Shown in pieces: positions 51,150-59,886 of a stretch of DNA of 64,000 nt (positions are counted from its first letter, which is position 1; each line of letters opens with the position of its first letter). Position numbers and translations under genes: made by a program. Where the stretch lies: contig NZ_JAFICD010000001.1 in the NCBI RefSeq assembly GCF_017833525.1, positions 1,240,001 to 1,304,000 of the forward strand, given 5' to 3'. This DNA comes from Duganella sp. 1411. Its GTDB lineage: Bacteria > Pseudomonadota > Gammaproteobacteria > Burkholderiales > Burkholderiaceae_D. Under the pieces are notes generated by a model. That model did no database searches. It saw only the letters and a program-made list of their open reading frames with translations, and was not told the DNA's origin.

Positions 51150-52496
51150 TTAAAGCGCGGCGGCGGGATCGGAAGTGGTTTCCAGTTTGATGACGGTATC
51201 GACCGGATCGCGCGCGGCGGCATCGACGCTGACGACGATGCCGTCGCCGGACTGGCTGAATCGCACCGGCGCGCCCGCCAGGGTGCTGGCCGAGACGATC
51301 TTCCCGGGCAGCGCGGGCAGCCTCAGGCTGTCCGCAGGCCACGACAACACGTGGACATAGATGTTTTTGCCGCGCGTCGTCGCGCCGTACACGCCGTCAA
51401 CCGGCTGGAAAGGACCCGGCCGCGTGGCATAGATGCCTTCGCCGTTGACGCGCATCCATGCCCCGACGGCCTGCAGCGTCTGGACTTGCGTCTGCGGGAT
51501 ATCGCCGTCCGCGTCCGGGCTCATATTGACCAGGGCATTGCCGTTCCGAACCACGGCGTCGACCACCAGGCGGATCACCTTCTCCGGTTTCATCGCATCG
51601 CCGGGCACGTAGCCCCATCCAGCGCCGATCGAGAATGTTTTCTCCCAGGGTTTCTGCCGTATCGGTCCGGCGATCGCCTGGTCGCCCTCCTCGGTGGCGA
51701 AGTCGCCTTGCCAGCCGGAGCGTGGATTGATCGCGATCTTCGGCTGCAGCTTCCTGACTTGTGCGTTGAGGATCTCCGGCTGCCAAAACCAGGCGGCGTC
51801 GGCGTCGGTTCCGCGATGCGCCAGCCAGCCGCCGTCGTACCACAGAATATCGATCTTGCCGTAATTGGACATCAATTCGCGGACCTGCCCGTAACCTTGC
51901 GCCTTCATCAGCGCCGCGTTCTCCGGCAAGCCCTTGGGATCGAAATAGCCCGGAAAGCGCCAGTCCATCGGCGAGTAATAGATGCCGACCCGCATACCTT
52001 GGCGGCGCACGGCCGCCACGTAATCCGCGATGAAGTCCTTGTGCGCCGCCGAATGCACGGAGTCGAAATTCCGATAACTGGATTTGCTGTCGAACATGGC
52101 GAAACCATCGTGATGCCGCGCCGTCATCACCATGTACTGCGCGCCCGCGTCCTTGGCCAATTTTGCCCAGCCATTCGCATCGAAATGCCTGGGCTTGAAG
52201 CGCGCGGCCAGTTTCGCGTACTCCGCGGCATCGACCTTGTCATTGGACATGTGCCACTCCCCTTTGGCCGGGATGGCGTACAGCCCCCAATGGATGAAGA
52301 TGCCCAACTTCGCATCCCGCCACCAGCGCATGTCCTCGGCGGAGAGCAGCAACTCCGGCGCCAGGTTTCCCGCATCCGATTTCGACTTCAACGCCGAACG
52401 CTGTTCATCGGTGATAGCCGCCGGCGCCTGCTCGGCCGAACTTTGAGCGCACTGTAACGACAGCAAACATGCGGTGGCCAACAAAATGTTCTTCAT
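51150..52496 (-). CDS. Secreted GH29 alpha-L-fucosidase
   Basis: 448 residues with signal peptide MKNILLATACLLSLQCAQSSA. GH29 features: KLGIFIHWGLYAIPAKGEWH, AQYMVMTARHHDGFAMFDSK and the nucleophile Asp221 in DILWYDGGW. A C-terminal beta-sandwich follows (IYVHVLSWPADSLRLPALPG). It removes terminal alpha-L-fucose from glycans. It is a single gene between LysR and MarR; the MarR gene upstream on the same strand is 84 bases away, with an AT-rich possible operator between. Confidence 0.92.
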   Translation of the reverse strand: MKNILLATACLLSLQCAQSSAEQAPAAITDEQRSALKSKSDAGNLAPELLLSAEDMRWWRDAKLGIFIHWGLYAIPAKGEWHMSNDKVDAAEYAKLAARFKPRHFDANGWAKLAKDAGAQYMVMTARHHDGFAMFDSKSSYRNFDSVHSAAHKDFIADYVAAVRRQGMRVGIYYSPMDWRFPGYFDPKGLPENAALMKAQGYGQVRELMSNYGKIDILWYDGGWLAHRGTDADAAWFWQPEILNAQVRKLQPKIAINPRSGWQGDFATEEGDQAIAGPIRQKPWEKTFSIGAGWGYVPGDAMKPEKVIRLVVDAVVRNGNALVNMSPDADGDIPQTQVQTLQAVGAWMRVNGEGIYATRPGPFQPVDGVYGATTRGKNIYVHVLSWPADSLRLPALPGKIVSASTLAGAPVRFSQSGDGIVVSVDAAARDPVDTVIKLETTSDPAAAL

Positions 52497-52515
52497 ACGT
52501 CTCCATTAAGTAACT

Positions 52516-52536
52516 GTTTGCAATATATACTATACA
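52516..52536. promoter_or_regulatory. AT-rich element upstream of the fucosidase gene
   Basis: TTTGCAATATATACTATAC resembles one arm of the MarR-region palindrome at 53140-53165 (CAAATATACTTT). It may be a second, weaker MarR site or simply the promoter -10 region. Confidence 0.3.
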
Positions 52537-52580
52537 TCGATACTCAGTAATGCAATCTTGACGAGCGTACATATGGCGGC

Positions 52581-53081
52581 CTACAGGTCGGACAATGGCG
52601 TATTGGCCCCGGCGTCGCCCGCCTCGAGCACTAAAATCAAGGCGTTCAGGTCATGCTCCAAGCGTGCCAGGGTGGCGGGGTCCATGGACGCTAGCGCGTC
52701 CGGCAACACCCCGGCGAACGGCATGGGCGCGGAGCGAAGGCGGCTCTCTCCAGCGGCGGTAAGCGTCATGGTGACCACGCGGCGATCGCTGCTGCTTTTC
52801 GCTTGCTCGATCAGCCCCTGGGTCATCAGCGACTTGACCAGGTTGCTGGCGGTGGTCTGATGGATGTCCAGCTTACCCGCCAGGCCGTTGACGCCTATTC
52901 CCGGGTGTTGCTGAATAACGCTTAGCGCCCACAGCTGGGCGCCGCCCATGCCGGCGACTTTCTCCACGCTGCGGAAATGTGTTTTGACCGCATTGAACAC
53001 GATTCGGAACTGCCGCAGCACTCTGGCTGCGGGCACTGCGTCCGCGACGGCTTCCACGGAGGACGGTTGATTATCTTGCAT
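52581..53081 (-). CDS. MarR-family transcriptional regulator
   Basis: 166 residues. Winged helix at about 45-110: AQLWALSVIQQHPGIGVNGLAG, DIHQTTASNLVKSLMTQGLIEQ and the wing SSDRRVVTMTLTAAG. It diverges from a ClC channel gene across a perfect 26-bp palindrome, so autoregulation and channel control are likely. The fucosidase gene lies downstream in the same direction. Confidence 0.92.
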   Translation of the reverse strand: MQDNQPSSVEAVADAVPAARVLRQFRIVFNAVKTHFRSVEKVAGMGGAQLWALSVIQQHPGIGVNGLAGKLDIHQTTASNLVKSLMTQGLIEQAKSSSDRRVVTMTLTAAGESRLRSAPMPFAGVLPDALASMDPATLARLEHDLNALILVLEAGDAGANTPLSDL

Positions 53082-53139
53082 GGCCGAATAATAACTGAAA
53101 GGACTTCATGTTTGCTTAATTGACAGATCAGCTTGATGC

Positions 53140-53165
53140 AAAGTATATTTGTGCAAATATACTTT
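53140..53165. promoter_or_regulatory. Perfect palindrome, likely MarR operator
   Basis: AAAGTATATTTG (53140-53151) and CAAATATACTTT (53154-53165) are exact inverted repeats around TG, in the 120-base gap between divergent MarR and ClC genes. Size and symmetry are typical of MarR dimer sites. Confidence 0.7.
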
Positions 53166-53201
53166 CAGCTTGGCGAATTCCCGTCCGATCCGCCCTCCCC
53201 C

Positions 53202-54557
53202 ATGAAAACCAAGCACGACACCGCCGCATCCTTCAACCGCGAATTCCGGGATTGGCGCATCTGGGCCACCCGGGGCATCGTCGTCGCCGCCGCCGGCATC
53301 GCGGGGCTGACCGTCGTCGCTTTTACCTGGTTAGGGGAGGAGGCGCTGGGCTTATTCATGACTGCTTTCCATGTCCATCCGTGGATCGCCCTGTGCTGGA
53401 CGCCACTGTGCGCGGCGGCGATCGTCTGGATCACCCGGCGCTACTTTGCCGCCGCCGCGGGATCGGGCATCCCGCAAGTGATGGCCGCCCTCGACCCGCT
53501 GGCGTCGGCGCCGATCCAGGGAAGACTGGTGTCGTTCAAACTCAGCATGGCGAAAATCGCCTTGACGACGTGGGGTTTGCTGGCCGGACTTTCGCTGGGC
53601 CGCGAGGGGCCGTCGGTGCAGGTGGCCGCCGGCATCATGCTGACGGCGCAACGCTGGCTGCCCGAGCGCTCGGCCGTGACCACGCACGGCTTGCTGGTCG
53701 CCGGCGGCGCCGCCGGCATCGCGGCGGCTTTTAATACGCCGCTGGCCGGCATCATGTTCGCCATCGAGGAGTTGTCGCGCACGCCCGAGCAACGCAGCAG
53801 CGGCTTGTTGATGTCGGCGATCGTGCTGGCGGGTTTGATGGCGGTCTCCGTCTACGGCAACGCCACCTATTTCGGGATCATCCACGCCAGCGGCATCGAT
53901 CTTTCGCTGTTGCCCGCCGGGCTGCTGGTGGCCTTGGTCAGCGGTGGACTCGGCGGCGTGTTCTCCCGGCTGCTGCAAGCCTCCCTCGGCGGCAAGGGGC
54001 GCGACTGGATGTCGCGCCTGCGCAAGGCGCGGCCCGTGCTGTTCGCGGCCGTCTGTGGATTGCTGGTGGGGCTGATCGGGTTTGTCTCGGGCGGCGCCAC
54101 GTTCGGCAGCGGTTATAACCATACACGCGACATGCTGGCCGGACTGGAGACGCTGCCCGCGCTGTTTTTGCTGTTGAAGTTCGTGGCCACCTGGCTGACC
54201 ACGTGGTCGGGTGTGCCGGCGGGCATCTTCGCGCCGTCGCTGGCCATCGGCGCCGCTATCGGCAACGATATCGCGCTGTTGCTGCACTCGCCTAATGCGA
54301 CCGCGCTCATCGCCCTGGGGATGGTGGGCTTTTTGGCGGCGGCCACGCAGGCCCCGCTGACCTCGTTCATCATCGTGATGGAAATGGTGGATGGCCATTC
54401 CATGGTGTTGAGTTTGATGGCGTGCGCGATGGTCGCGCGTACCGTCTCCCGCGTGATCGGCGCGCCGCTGTATGGGGTTCTGGCGCAACAGCAACTGGTC
54501 AATGCGATTGACGCGGTGGGTCCGGCGGACGTCGCCGGCGATGTGAAAAAGGCGTAA
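53202..54557 (+). CDS. ClC-family chloride channel/antiporter
   Basis: 451 residues from ATG 53202; a start at 53133 would run through the operator palindrome. ClC motifs: GSGIPQVMAAL, the gating-Glu motif GREGPSVQ and GVPAGIFAPSLAIGAAIG, with about twelve membrane segments. Absence of the internal proton-Glu cannot be decided by eye. No CBS domains. It probably moves Cl- (or F-) across the inner membrane. Controlled, by position, by the divergent MarR protein. Confidence 0.92.
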   Translation: MKTKHDTAASFNREFRDWRIWATRGIVVAAAGIAGLTVVAFTWLGEEALGLFMTAFHVHPWIALCWTPLCAAAIVWITRRYFAAAAGSGIPQVMAALDPLASAPIQGRLVSFKLSMAKIALTTWGLLAGLSLGREGPSVQVAAGIMLTAQRWLPERSAVTTHGLLVAGGAAGIAAAFNTPLAGIMFAIEELSRTPEQRSSGLLMSAIVLAGLMAVSVYGNATYFGIIHASGIDLSLLPAGLLVALVSGGLGGVFSRLLQASLGGKGRDWMSRLRKARPVLFAAVCGLLVGLIGFVSGGATFGSGYNHTRDMLAGLETLPALFLLLKFVATWLTTWSGVPAGIFAPSLAIGAAIGNDIALLLHSPNATALIALGMVGFLAAATQAPLTSFIIVMEMVDGHSMVLSLMACAMVARTVSRVIGAPLYGVLAQQQLVNAIDAVGPADVAGDVKKA

Positions 54558-54666
54558 CCGGCCTCCCTGGCCCTCTCCTCCACGGTATCGACCGTTTGGT
54601 CGATGGCGTCGTCCAACTTCAATCGCCGCAATCCGCCGCCATGGGTGCGCCGTCGGCGGCTCAAAA

Positions 54667-54705
54667 ATGGCGGATTACGGCGTTCCGCCTAATCCGCCCT
54701 ACGTG
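54667..54705 (-). repeat. REP-like palindromic repeat, copy 2
   Basis: Exact inverted copy of 3521-3559 (39 of 39 bases), in the gap between the ClC and RND operons. It folds into the same GGCGGATTA / TAATCCGCC hairpin. Confidence 0.8.
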
Positions 54706-54781
54706 GAACAACACAAATCCCGCCCGCAGGCCCCTGAAAACGGTCGAAAACCGGCTTGGCCGGGGTCTTTTAAACCTTTTG

Positions 54782-54817
54782 GTGACTATTGACTTAATTG
54801 GTCACTAGTATCAGAAT
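54782..54817 (+). promoter_or_regulatory. Promoter with overlapping dyad upstream of the RND efflux operon
   Basis: -35 TTGACT (54789-54794) and -10 CAGAAT (54812-54817) are 17 bases apart. An imperfect 24-base dyad from GTGAC (54782) to GTCAC (54805) covers the -35, a usual layout for a TetR-type repressor site. No TetR gene is nearby. Confidence 0.45.
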
Positions 54818-54849
54818 AGGCGTCCTGTCTAGCTCTTTTTGGGATTCCC

Positions 54850-55956
54850 ATGTTCCGCCGCCTCGTTTTCGCTGCCGCCCTATCCCCCCTGCCGTTCGCT
54901 TTGGTCGCCTGTGGCGACAAGCCGCCAGCCGATCCCCGCACCGCGGCGCCACTGGTGCGCGTGGCCACCATCCGCGACGCGGCGGACGCTTCGCGCGTGT
55001 TCACCGGCACCGTCGCCGCACGCGTGCAAAGCGATCTCGGCTTCCGTGTCTCCGGCAAGGTGTCGCAGCGGCTGGTGGACGCGGGCCAAACCGTCAAGCG
55101 CGGGCAGCCGCTCATGCGCATCGATCCCGTCGACCTGAAACTGGCCGCCCACGCCCAGCAGGAGGCGGTCGCCGCCGCCCGGGCGCGGGCGCGCCAGACC
55201 GCCGACGAGGAAGCCCGCTACCGCGACCTGCGCGGCACCGGCGCGATCTCGTCGTCCGCCTACGACCAGGTCAAGGCGGCGGCCGACACCGCCAAGGCCC
55301 AGCTGAACGCGGCCGAGGCGCAGGCCGAAGTCGCCGGCAACGCCAGCCGCTACACCGAGCTGGTGGCCGATTCCGATGGCGTCGTCATGGAAACGCTGGT
55401 CGAACCCGGCCAGGTCGTCAACGCCGGCCAGGTCGTGGTGCGGGTCGCCCACGCCGGGCGCCGCGAGGCCGTGATCCAGTTGCCCGAGACCTTGCGCCCG
55501 GCCGTCGGCTCGGTCGGCCAGGCCGCGCTGTTCGGCAAGGAGGGCACGACCGCTCCCACCAAACTCAGGCAACTGTCCGACAGCGCCGACCGGCAGACGC
55601 GCACCTTCGAGGCGCGCTATGTGCTGGAGGGCGAGCTGGCCGACGCGCCGCTGGGCACCACCGTCACCATCCAGATCCCGGAGGCGCATCCGGCCGCGCC
55701 GGGCGGCTTGTGGGTACCGCTCGGCGCCCTGTTCGACGCCGGCAAGGGGCCGGGGGTGTGGGTCATCGATGGAAAACCCGCGAAGGTTTCCTGGCGGGCG
55801 GTCGCGGTCCAGCGCCTGGACGACGACGGCGCGCGCATCAGCGGTCAGCTCAAGTCCGGCGAGCGCATCGTCGCCCTCGGCGCCCACCTGCTGCGTGAAG
55901 GCGAACAGGTCCGCGTGGCCGACCAGGCCACCGCCGCCTCGGGAGCGCGTCCATGA
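54850..55956 (+). CDS. RND efflux periplasmic adaptor lipoprotein
   Basis: 368 residues with lipoprotein signal ending ALVACGD. Membrane-fusion protein layout: RVFTGTVAARVQSDLGFRVSGKV and lipoyl half, a helical hairpin (about 95-160, Ala/Gln/Arg-rich), second lipoyl half DGVVMETLVEPGQVVNAGQVV, and beta-barrel (VTIQIPEAHPAAPGG). It links the RND pump to an outer-membrane channel that is not encoded here. The stop overlaps the pump start (ATGA). Confidence 0.9.
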   Translation: MFRRLVFAAALSPLPFALVACGDKPPADPRTAAPLVRVATIRDAADASRVFTGTVAARVQSDLGFRVSGKVSQRLVDAGQTVKRGQPLMRIDPVDLKLAAHAQQEAVAAARARARQTADEEARYRDLRGTGAISSSAYDQVKAAADTAKAQLNAAEAQAEVAGNASRYTELVADSDGVVMETLVEPGQVVNAGQVVVRVAHAGRREAVIQLPETLRPAVGSVGQAALFGKEGTTAPTKLRQLSDSADRQTRTFEARYVLEGELADAPLGTTVTIQIPEAHPAAPGGLWVPLGALFDAGKGPGVWVIDGKPAKVSWRAVAVQRLDDDGARISGQLKSGERIVALGAHLLREGEQVRVADQATAASGARP

Positions 55957-58900
55957 GCGCAGGCCGCTTCAACCTGTCGGCGCTGGCCGTGCGCGAGCGC
56001 GCCATCACCTTGTTCCTGATCTGCCTGATCTCGCTGGCCGGCATCCTGGCGTTCTTCAAACTCGGCCGGGCGGAAGACCCGGCGTTCACGGTCAAGGTGA
56101 TGACCATCGTCACCGCCTGGCCGGGCGCCACCGCGCAGGAAATGCAGGACCAGGTCGCCGAGAAGCTGGAAAAACGGCTGCAGGAACTGCGCTGGTACGA
56201 CCGCAGCGAAACCTACACCCGGCCCGGCCTGGCCTTCACCACCCTGACCCTGCTCGACAGCACGCCGCCGTCCGAGGTGCAGGAACAGTTCTACCAGGCC
56301 CGCAAGAAGGTCGGCGACGAGGCCGGCAACCTGCCGCCAGGCGTCATCGGGCCGATGGTCAACGACGAATACGCGGACGTCACCTTCGCCCTGTTCGCGC
56401 TCAAGGCCAAGGGCGAGCCGCAGCGCCTGCTGGTGCGCGACGCCGAGACCTTGCGCCAGCGCTTGCTGCACGTGCCGGGCGTCAAGAAGGTCAACATCGT
56501 CGGCGAGCAGTCCGAGCGCATCTACGTCGAGCTGTCGCACGACCGCCTGGCGACCCTGGGCGTCAGTCCGCAGGAGGTGTTCGCCGCGCTCAACGGGCAG
56601 AACGCGCTGACCCCGGCCGGCTCCGTCGAAACCCGGGGCCCGCAGGTGTTCATCCGCCTCGACGGCGCGTTCGACGAGTTGCAAAAGATCCGCGACACCC
56701 CGGTGGTGGCCCAGGGCCGCACCTTGAAACTCTCGGACATCGCCACCGTCAAGCGCGGCTACGAGGACCCGGCGACCTTCATGATCCGCAACGGCGGCGA
56801 GCCGGCCCTGCTGCTGGGCATCATCATGCGCGACGGCTGGAACGGCCTCGACCTGGGCAAGGCGCTCGACAAGGAAGTCGGCGCGATCAACGCCGACATG
56901 CCGCTGGGCATGGGCTTGACCAAGGTCACCGACCAGGCGGTCAACATCAGTTCGTCCGTCGACGAATTCATGGTCAAGTTCTTCGTCGCGCTGCTGGTGG
57001 TGATGGTGGTGTGCTTCGTCAGCATGGGCTGGCGCGTGGGCATCGTGGTGGCGGCGGCCGTGCCGCTGACGCTGGCGGTGGTGTTCATCATCATGGCCGC
57101 GACCGGCAAGAACTTCGACCGCATCACGCTCGGCTCGCTGATCCTGGGCCTGGGCCTGCTGGTCGACGACGCCATCATCGCCATCGAAATGATGGTGGTC
57201 AAAATGGAGGAAGGCTACGACCGCATCGCCGCCTCGGCCTACGCCTGGAGCCACACGGCTGCGCCCATGCTCTCGGGCACGCTGGTGACGGCGGTCGGCT
57301 TCATGCCCAACGGCTTTGCCCGCTCCACCGCCGGCGAATACACCAGCAATATGTTCTGGATCGTCGGCATCGCACTGATCGCCTCGTGGGTGGTGGCGGT
57401 GGTGTTCACGCCCTACCTCGGCGTCAAGCTGCTGCCCGAGCTCAAACAGGTCGAGGGCGGCCACGACGCGCTCTACGACACCCCGCGCTACAACCGCTTC
57501 CGCCGGGTGCTGGCGCGCGTCATCGGCCGCAAGTGGCTGGTGGCCGGCGCGGTGGTCGGCCTGTTCGTGCTGTCGGTGCTGGGCATGGCGGTGGTCAAGA
57601 AGCAATTCTTCCCGATCTCCGACCGTCCCGAAGTGCTGGTCGAGGTACAAATGCCGTACGGCACCTCGATCGCGCAAACCAGCGCCGCCGCGGCCAGGGT
57701 CGAGGCCTGGCTGTCCAAGCAGCCGGAAGCGAAGATCGTCACCGCCTATGTCGGCCAGGGCGCGCCGCGCTTCTTCCTGGCGATGGGCCCCGAGTTGCCG
57801 GACCCGTCGTTCGCCAAGATCGTGATCCGCACCGACAGCCAGGACCAGCGCGACGCGCTCAAACTGCGGCTGCGCCAGGCCATCGCCGGGGGCCTCGCCC
57901 CCGAGGCGCGCGTGCGCGTGACCCAGCTGGTGTTCGGCCCGTATTCACCGTATCCGGTCGCCTACCGGATCTCCGGCCCGGACCAGGACCGGCTGCGCGC
58001 CATCGCCGCCGACGTGCGGCAAGTCATGGACGCCAGTCCGATGATGCGCACCGTCAACGTCGACTGGGGCACGCGCACGCCCGTGCTACACTTCACCCTG
58101 CAGCAGGACCGCTTGCAGGCCGTGGGGCTGAGCTCCAGCGCGGTGGCGCAGCAATTGCAATTCCTGCTCAGCGGCGTGCCCGTCACCACCGTCCGCGAGG
58201 ACATCCGCACGGTGCAGGTAACGGCCCGCTCGGCCGGCGACAGCAGGCTGGACCCGGCGAAGATCGCCGACTTCACGCTGGCCGGCGCCAACGGCCAACG
58301 CATTCCGCTGTCGCAGGTGGGCAGCGTCGACGTGCGCATGGAGGAACCCATCATGCGCCGCCGCGACCGCATGCCGACGATCACCGTGCGGGGCGACATC
58401 GCCGACGGCTTGCAGCCGCCGGACGTGTCGGCCGCCGTCGGCGCGCAACTGGAAACGATCATCGCCAAGCTGCCGGACGGCTACCGCATCGACCAGGCCG
58501 GCGCGATCGAGGAGTCGGGCAAGGCGACCACGGCGATGCTGCCGCTGTTCCCGATCATGCTGGCGGCCACTTTGCTGATCATCATCTTCCAGGTGCGCTC
58601 GATCTCGGCGATGGCCATGGTCTTCCTGACCAGTCCGCTCGGGTTGATCGGCGTGGTGCCCACCCTGCTGCTGTTCCAGCAGCCGTTCGGCATCAACGCG
58701 CTGGTGGGCCTGATCGCGCTGTCGGGCATCCTGATGCGCAACACGCTGATCCTGATCGGCCAGATCCACCACAACGAGCAGGCCGGGCTGGCGCCGTTCG
58801 ACGCCGTGGTCGAGGCCACCGTGCAGCGCTCGCGCCCCGTGATCCTGACGGCGCTGGCGGCGATCCTGGCCTTCATCCCGCTGACCCATTCGGTGTTCTG

Positions 58901-59021
58901 GGGCACCCTCGCCTACACGCTGATCGGCGGCACGCTGGCGGGCACGATACTGACCCTGGTGTTCCTGCCGGCGATGTATTCGATCTGGTTCAAGATCCGG
59001 CCGGCCCGTCGGCAAAACTGA
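55953..59021 (+). CDS. RND-family multidrug efflux permease
   Basis: 1022 residues, normal for HAE1-type pumps: N-terminal helix (AITLFLICLISLAGILAFF), large porter loop, TM4 proton-relay segment LILGLGLLVDDAIIAIEMM with the Asp pair, second large loop and C-terminal helices with GILMRNTLILIGQIHH. It exports drugs or other hydrophobic compounds using the proton gradient. Overlaps the adaptor gene by 4 bases and is followed 33 bases later by a dehydrogenase gene. Confidence 0.93.
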   Translation: MSAGRFNLSALAVRERAITLFLICLISLAGILAFFKLGRAEDPAFTVKVMTIVTAWPGATAQEMQDQVAEKLEKRLQELRWYDRSETYTRPGLAFTTLTLLDSTPPSEVQEQFYQARKKVGDEAGNLPPGVIGPMVNDEYADVTFALFALKAKGEPQRLLVRDAETLRQRLLHVPGVKKVNIVGEQSERIYVELSHDRLATLGVSPQEVFAALNGQNALTPAGSVETRGPQVFIRLDGAFDELQKIRDTPVVAQGRTLKLSDIATVKRGYEDPATFMIRNGGEPALLLGIIMRDGWNGLDLGKALDKEVGAINADMPLGMGLTKVTDQAVNISSSVDEFMVKFFVALLVVMVVCFVSMGWRVGIVVAAAVPLTLAVVFIIMAATGKNFDRITLGSLILGLGLLVDDAIIAIEMMVVKMEEGYDRIAASAYAWSHTAAPMLSGTLVTAVGFMPNGFARSTAGEYTSNMFWIVGIALIASWVVAVVFTPYLGVKLLPELKQVEGGHDALYDTPRYNRFRRVLARVIGRKWLVAGAVVGLFVLSVLGMAVVKKQFFPISDRPEVLVEVQMPYGTSIAQTSAAAARVEAWLSKQPEAKIVTAYVGQGAPRFFLAMGPELPDPSFAKIVIRTDSQDQRDALKLRLRQAIAGGLAPEARVRVTQLVFGPYSPYPVAYRISGPDQDRLRAIAADVRQVMDASPMMRTVNVDWGTRTPVLHFTLQQDRLQAVGLSSSAVAQQLQFLLSGVPVTTVREDIRTVQVTARSAGDSRLDPAKIADFTLAGANGQRIPLSQVGSVDVRMEEPIMRRRDRMPTITVRGDIADGLQPPDVSAAVGAQLETIIAKLPDGYRIDQAGAIEESGKATTAMLPLFPIMLAATLLIIIFQVRSISAMAMVFLTSPLGLIGVVPTLLLFQQPFGINALVGLIALSGILMRNTLILIGQIHHNEQAGLAPFDAVVEATVQRSRPVILTALAAILAFIPLTHSVFWGTLAYTLIGGTLAGTILTLVFLPAMYSIWFKIRPARRQN

Positions 59022-59054
59022 GACATCCCATTCATCCTATAAGAAAGAACCACC

Positions 59055-59861
59055 ATGTCAGAGCCTAAAGTTGTCGTTATCACCGGCGTGTCGTCGGGCA
59101 TCGGGCGCGCCGCCGCGGTCAAGTTTGCCGAGCGGGGTTGCCGCGTGTTCGGCACCGTGCGCAGCCTGGCCAGGGCGCAGCCGGTGCCCGGCGTCGTGCT
59201 GGTCGAGATGGATGTCCGCGACGAAGCGTCGGTGCAACAGGGCATCGACGCCATCGTCGCGCAGGCCGGGCGCATCGACGTGCTGGTCAACAGCGCCGGT
59301 GTCAGCCTGCTCGGCGCGACGGAGGAAACCTCGGTCGCCGAGGCGCAATCGCTGTTCGACACCAACGTGTTTGGCATCCTGCGCACGACCAAAGCGGCGC
59401 TGCCCCACATGCGCGGGCAAGCTGCGGGCAGGATCGTCAACATCAGCTCGGTGGTGGGTTTCCTGCCGGCGCCGTACATGGGGCTGTATTCGGCCTCCAA
59501 GCATGCCGTCGAGGGCCTGTCCGAATCGCTGGATCACGAAGTGCGCAACTTCGGCATCCGCGTGGTGCTGGTCGAGCCCTCGTTCACCAAGACGGGACTG
59601 GACGTCAACGCGCCGCACGCGGCCGTCAAGCTTTCCGCCTATAACGGCGAACGCGACAAGGCGTTCCGCACGATCGAAAGCGCCATCAATGGCGCGCCCG
59701 CGCCCGATGGCGTCGCCGGCACGGTCGTCGAAGCCGCGCTGGGCGCCTGGAAAATGCGGCGCACGCCGAAGGGCGAAGCATCGCTGCTGAGCAAATTGCG
59801 CCGCTTCATGCCCGCCGGCCCGGTCGATGCAGGCCTGCGGAAAACCTTCGGACTGGTCTGA
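59055..59861 (+). CDS. Short-chain dehydrogenase/reductase
   Basis: 268 residues. Cofactor motif [12 protein letters not shown], catalytic Ser in ISSVVGF and YSASK. Classical SDR, cytoplasmic, NAD(P)(H)-dependent; RSLARAQ after the cofactor region suggests NADP preference. It sits 33 bases after the RND gene and so is probably in its operon, perhaps reducing a compound that the pump also handles. Confidence 0.9.
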   Translation: MSEPKVVVITGVSSGIGRAAAVKFAERGCRVFGTVRSLARAQPVPGVVLVEMDVRDEASVQQGIDAIVAQAGRIDVLVNSAGVSLLGATEETSVAEAQSLFDTNVFGILRTTKAALPHMRGQAAGRIVNISSVVGFLPAPYMGLYSASKHAVEGLSESLDHEVRNFGIRVVLVEPSFTKTGLDVNAPHAAVKLSAYNGERDKAFRTIESAINGAPAPDGVAGTVVEAALGAWKMRRTPKGEASLLSKLRRFMPAGPVDAGLRKTFGLV

Positions 59862-59886
59862 GATCGCCGGTGGTCAACGCCGACTC

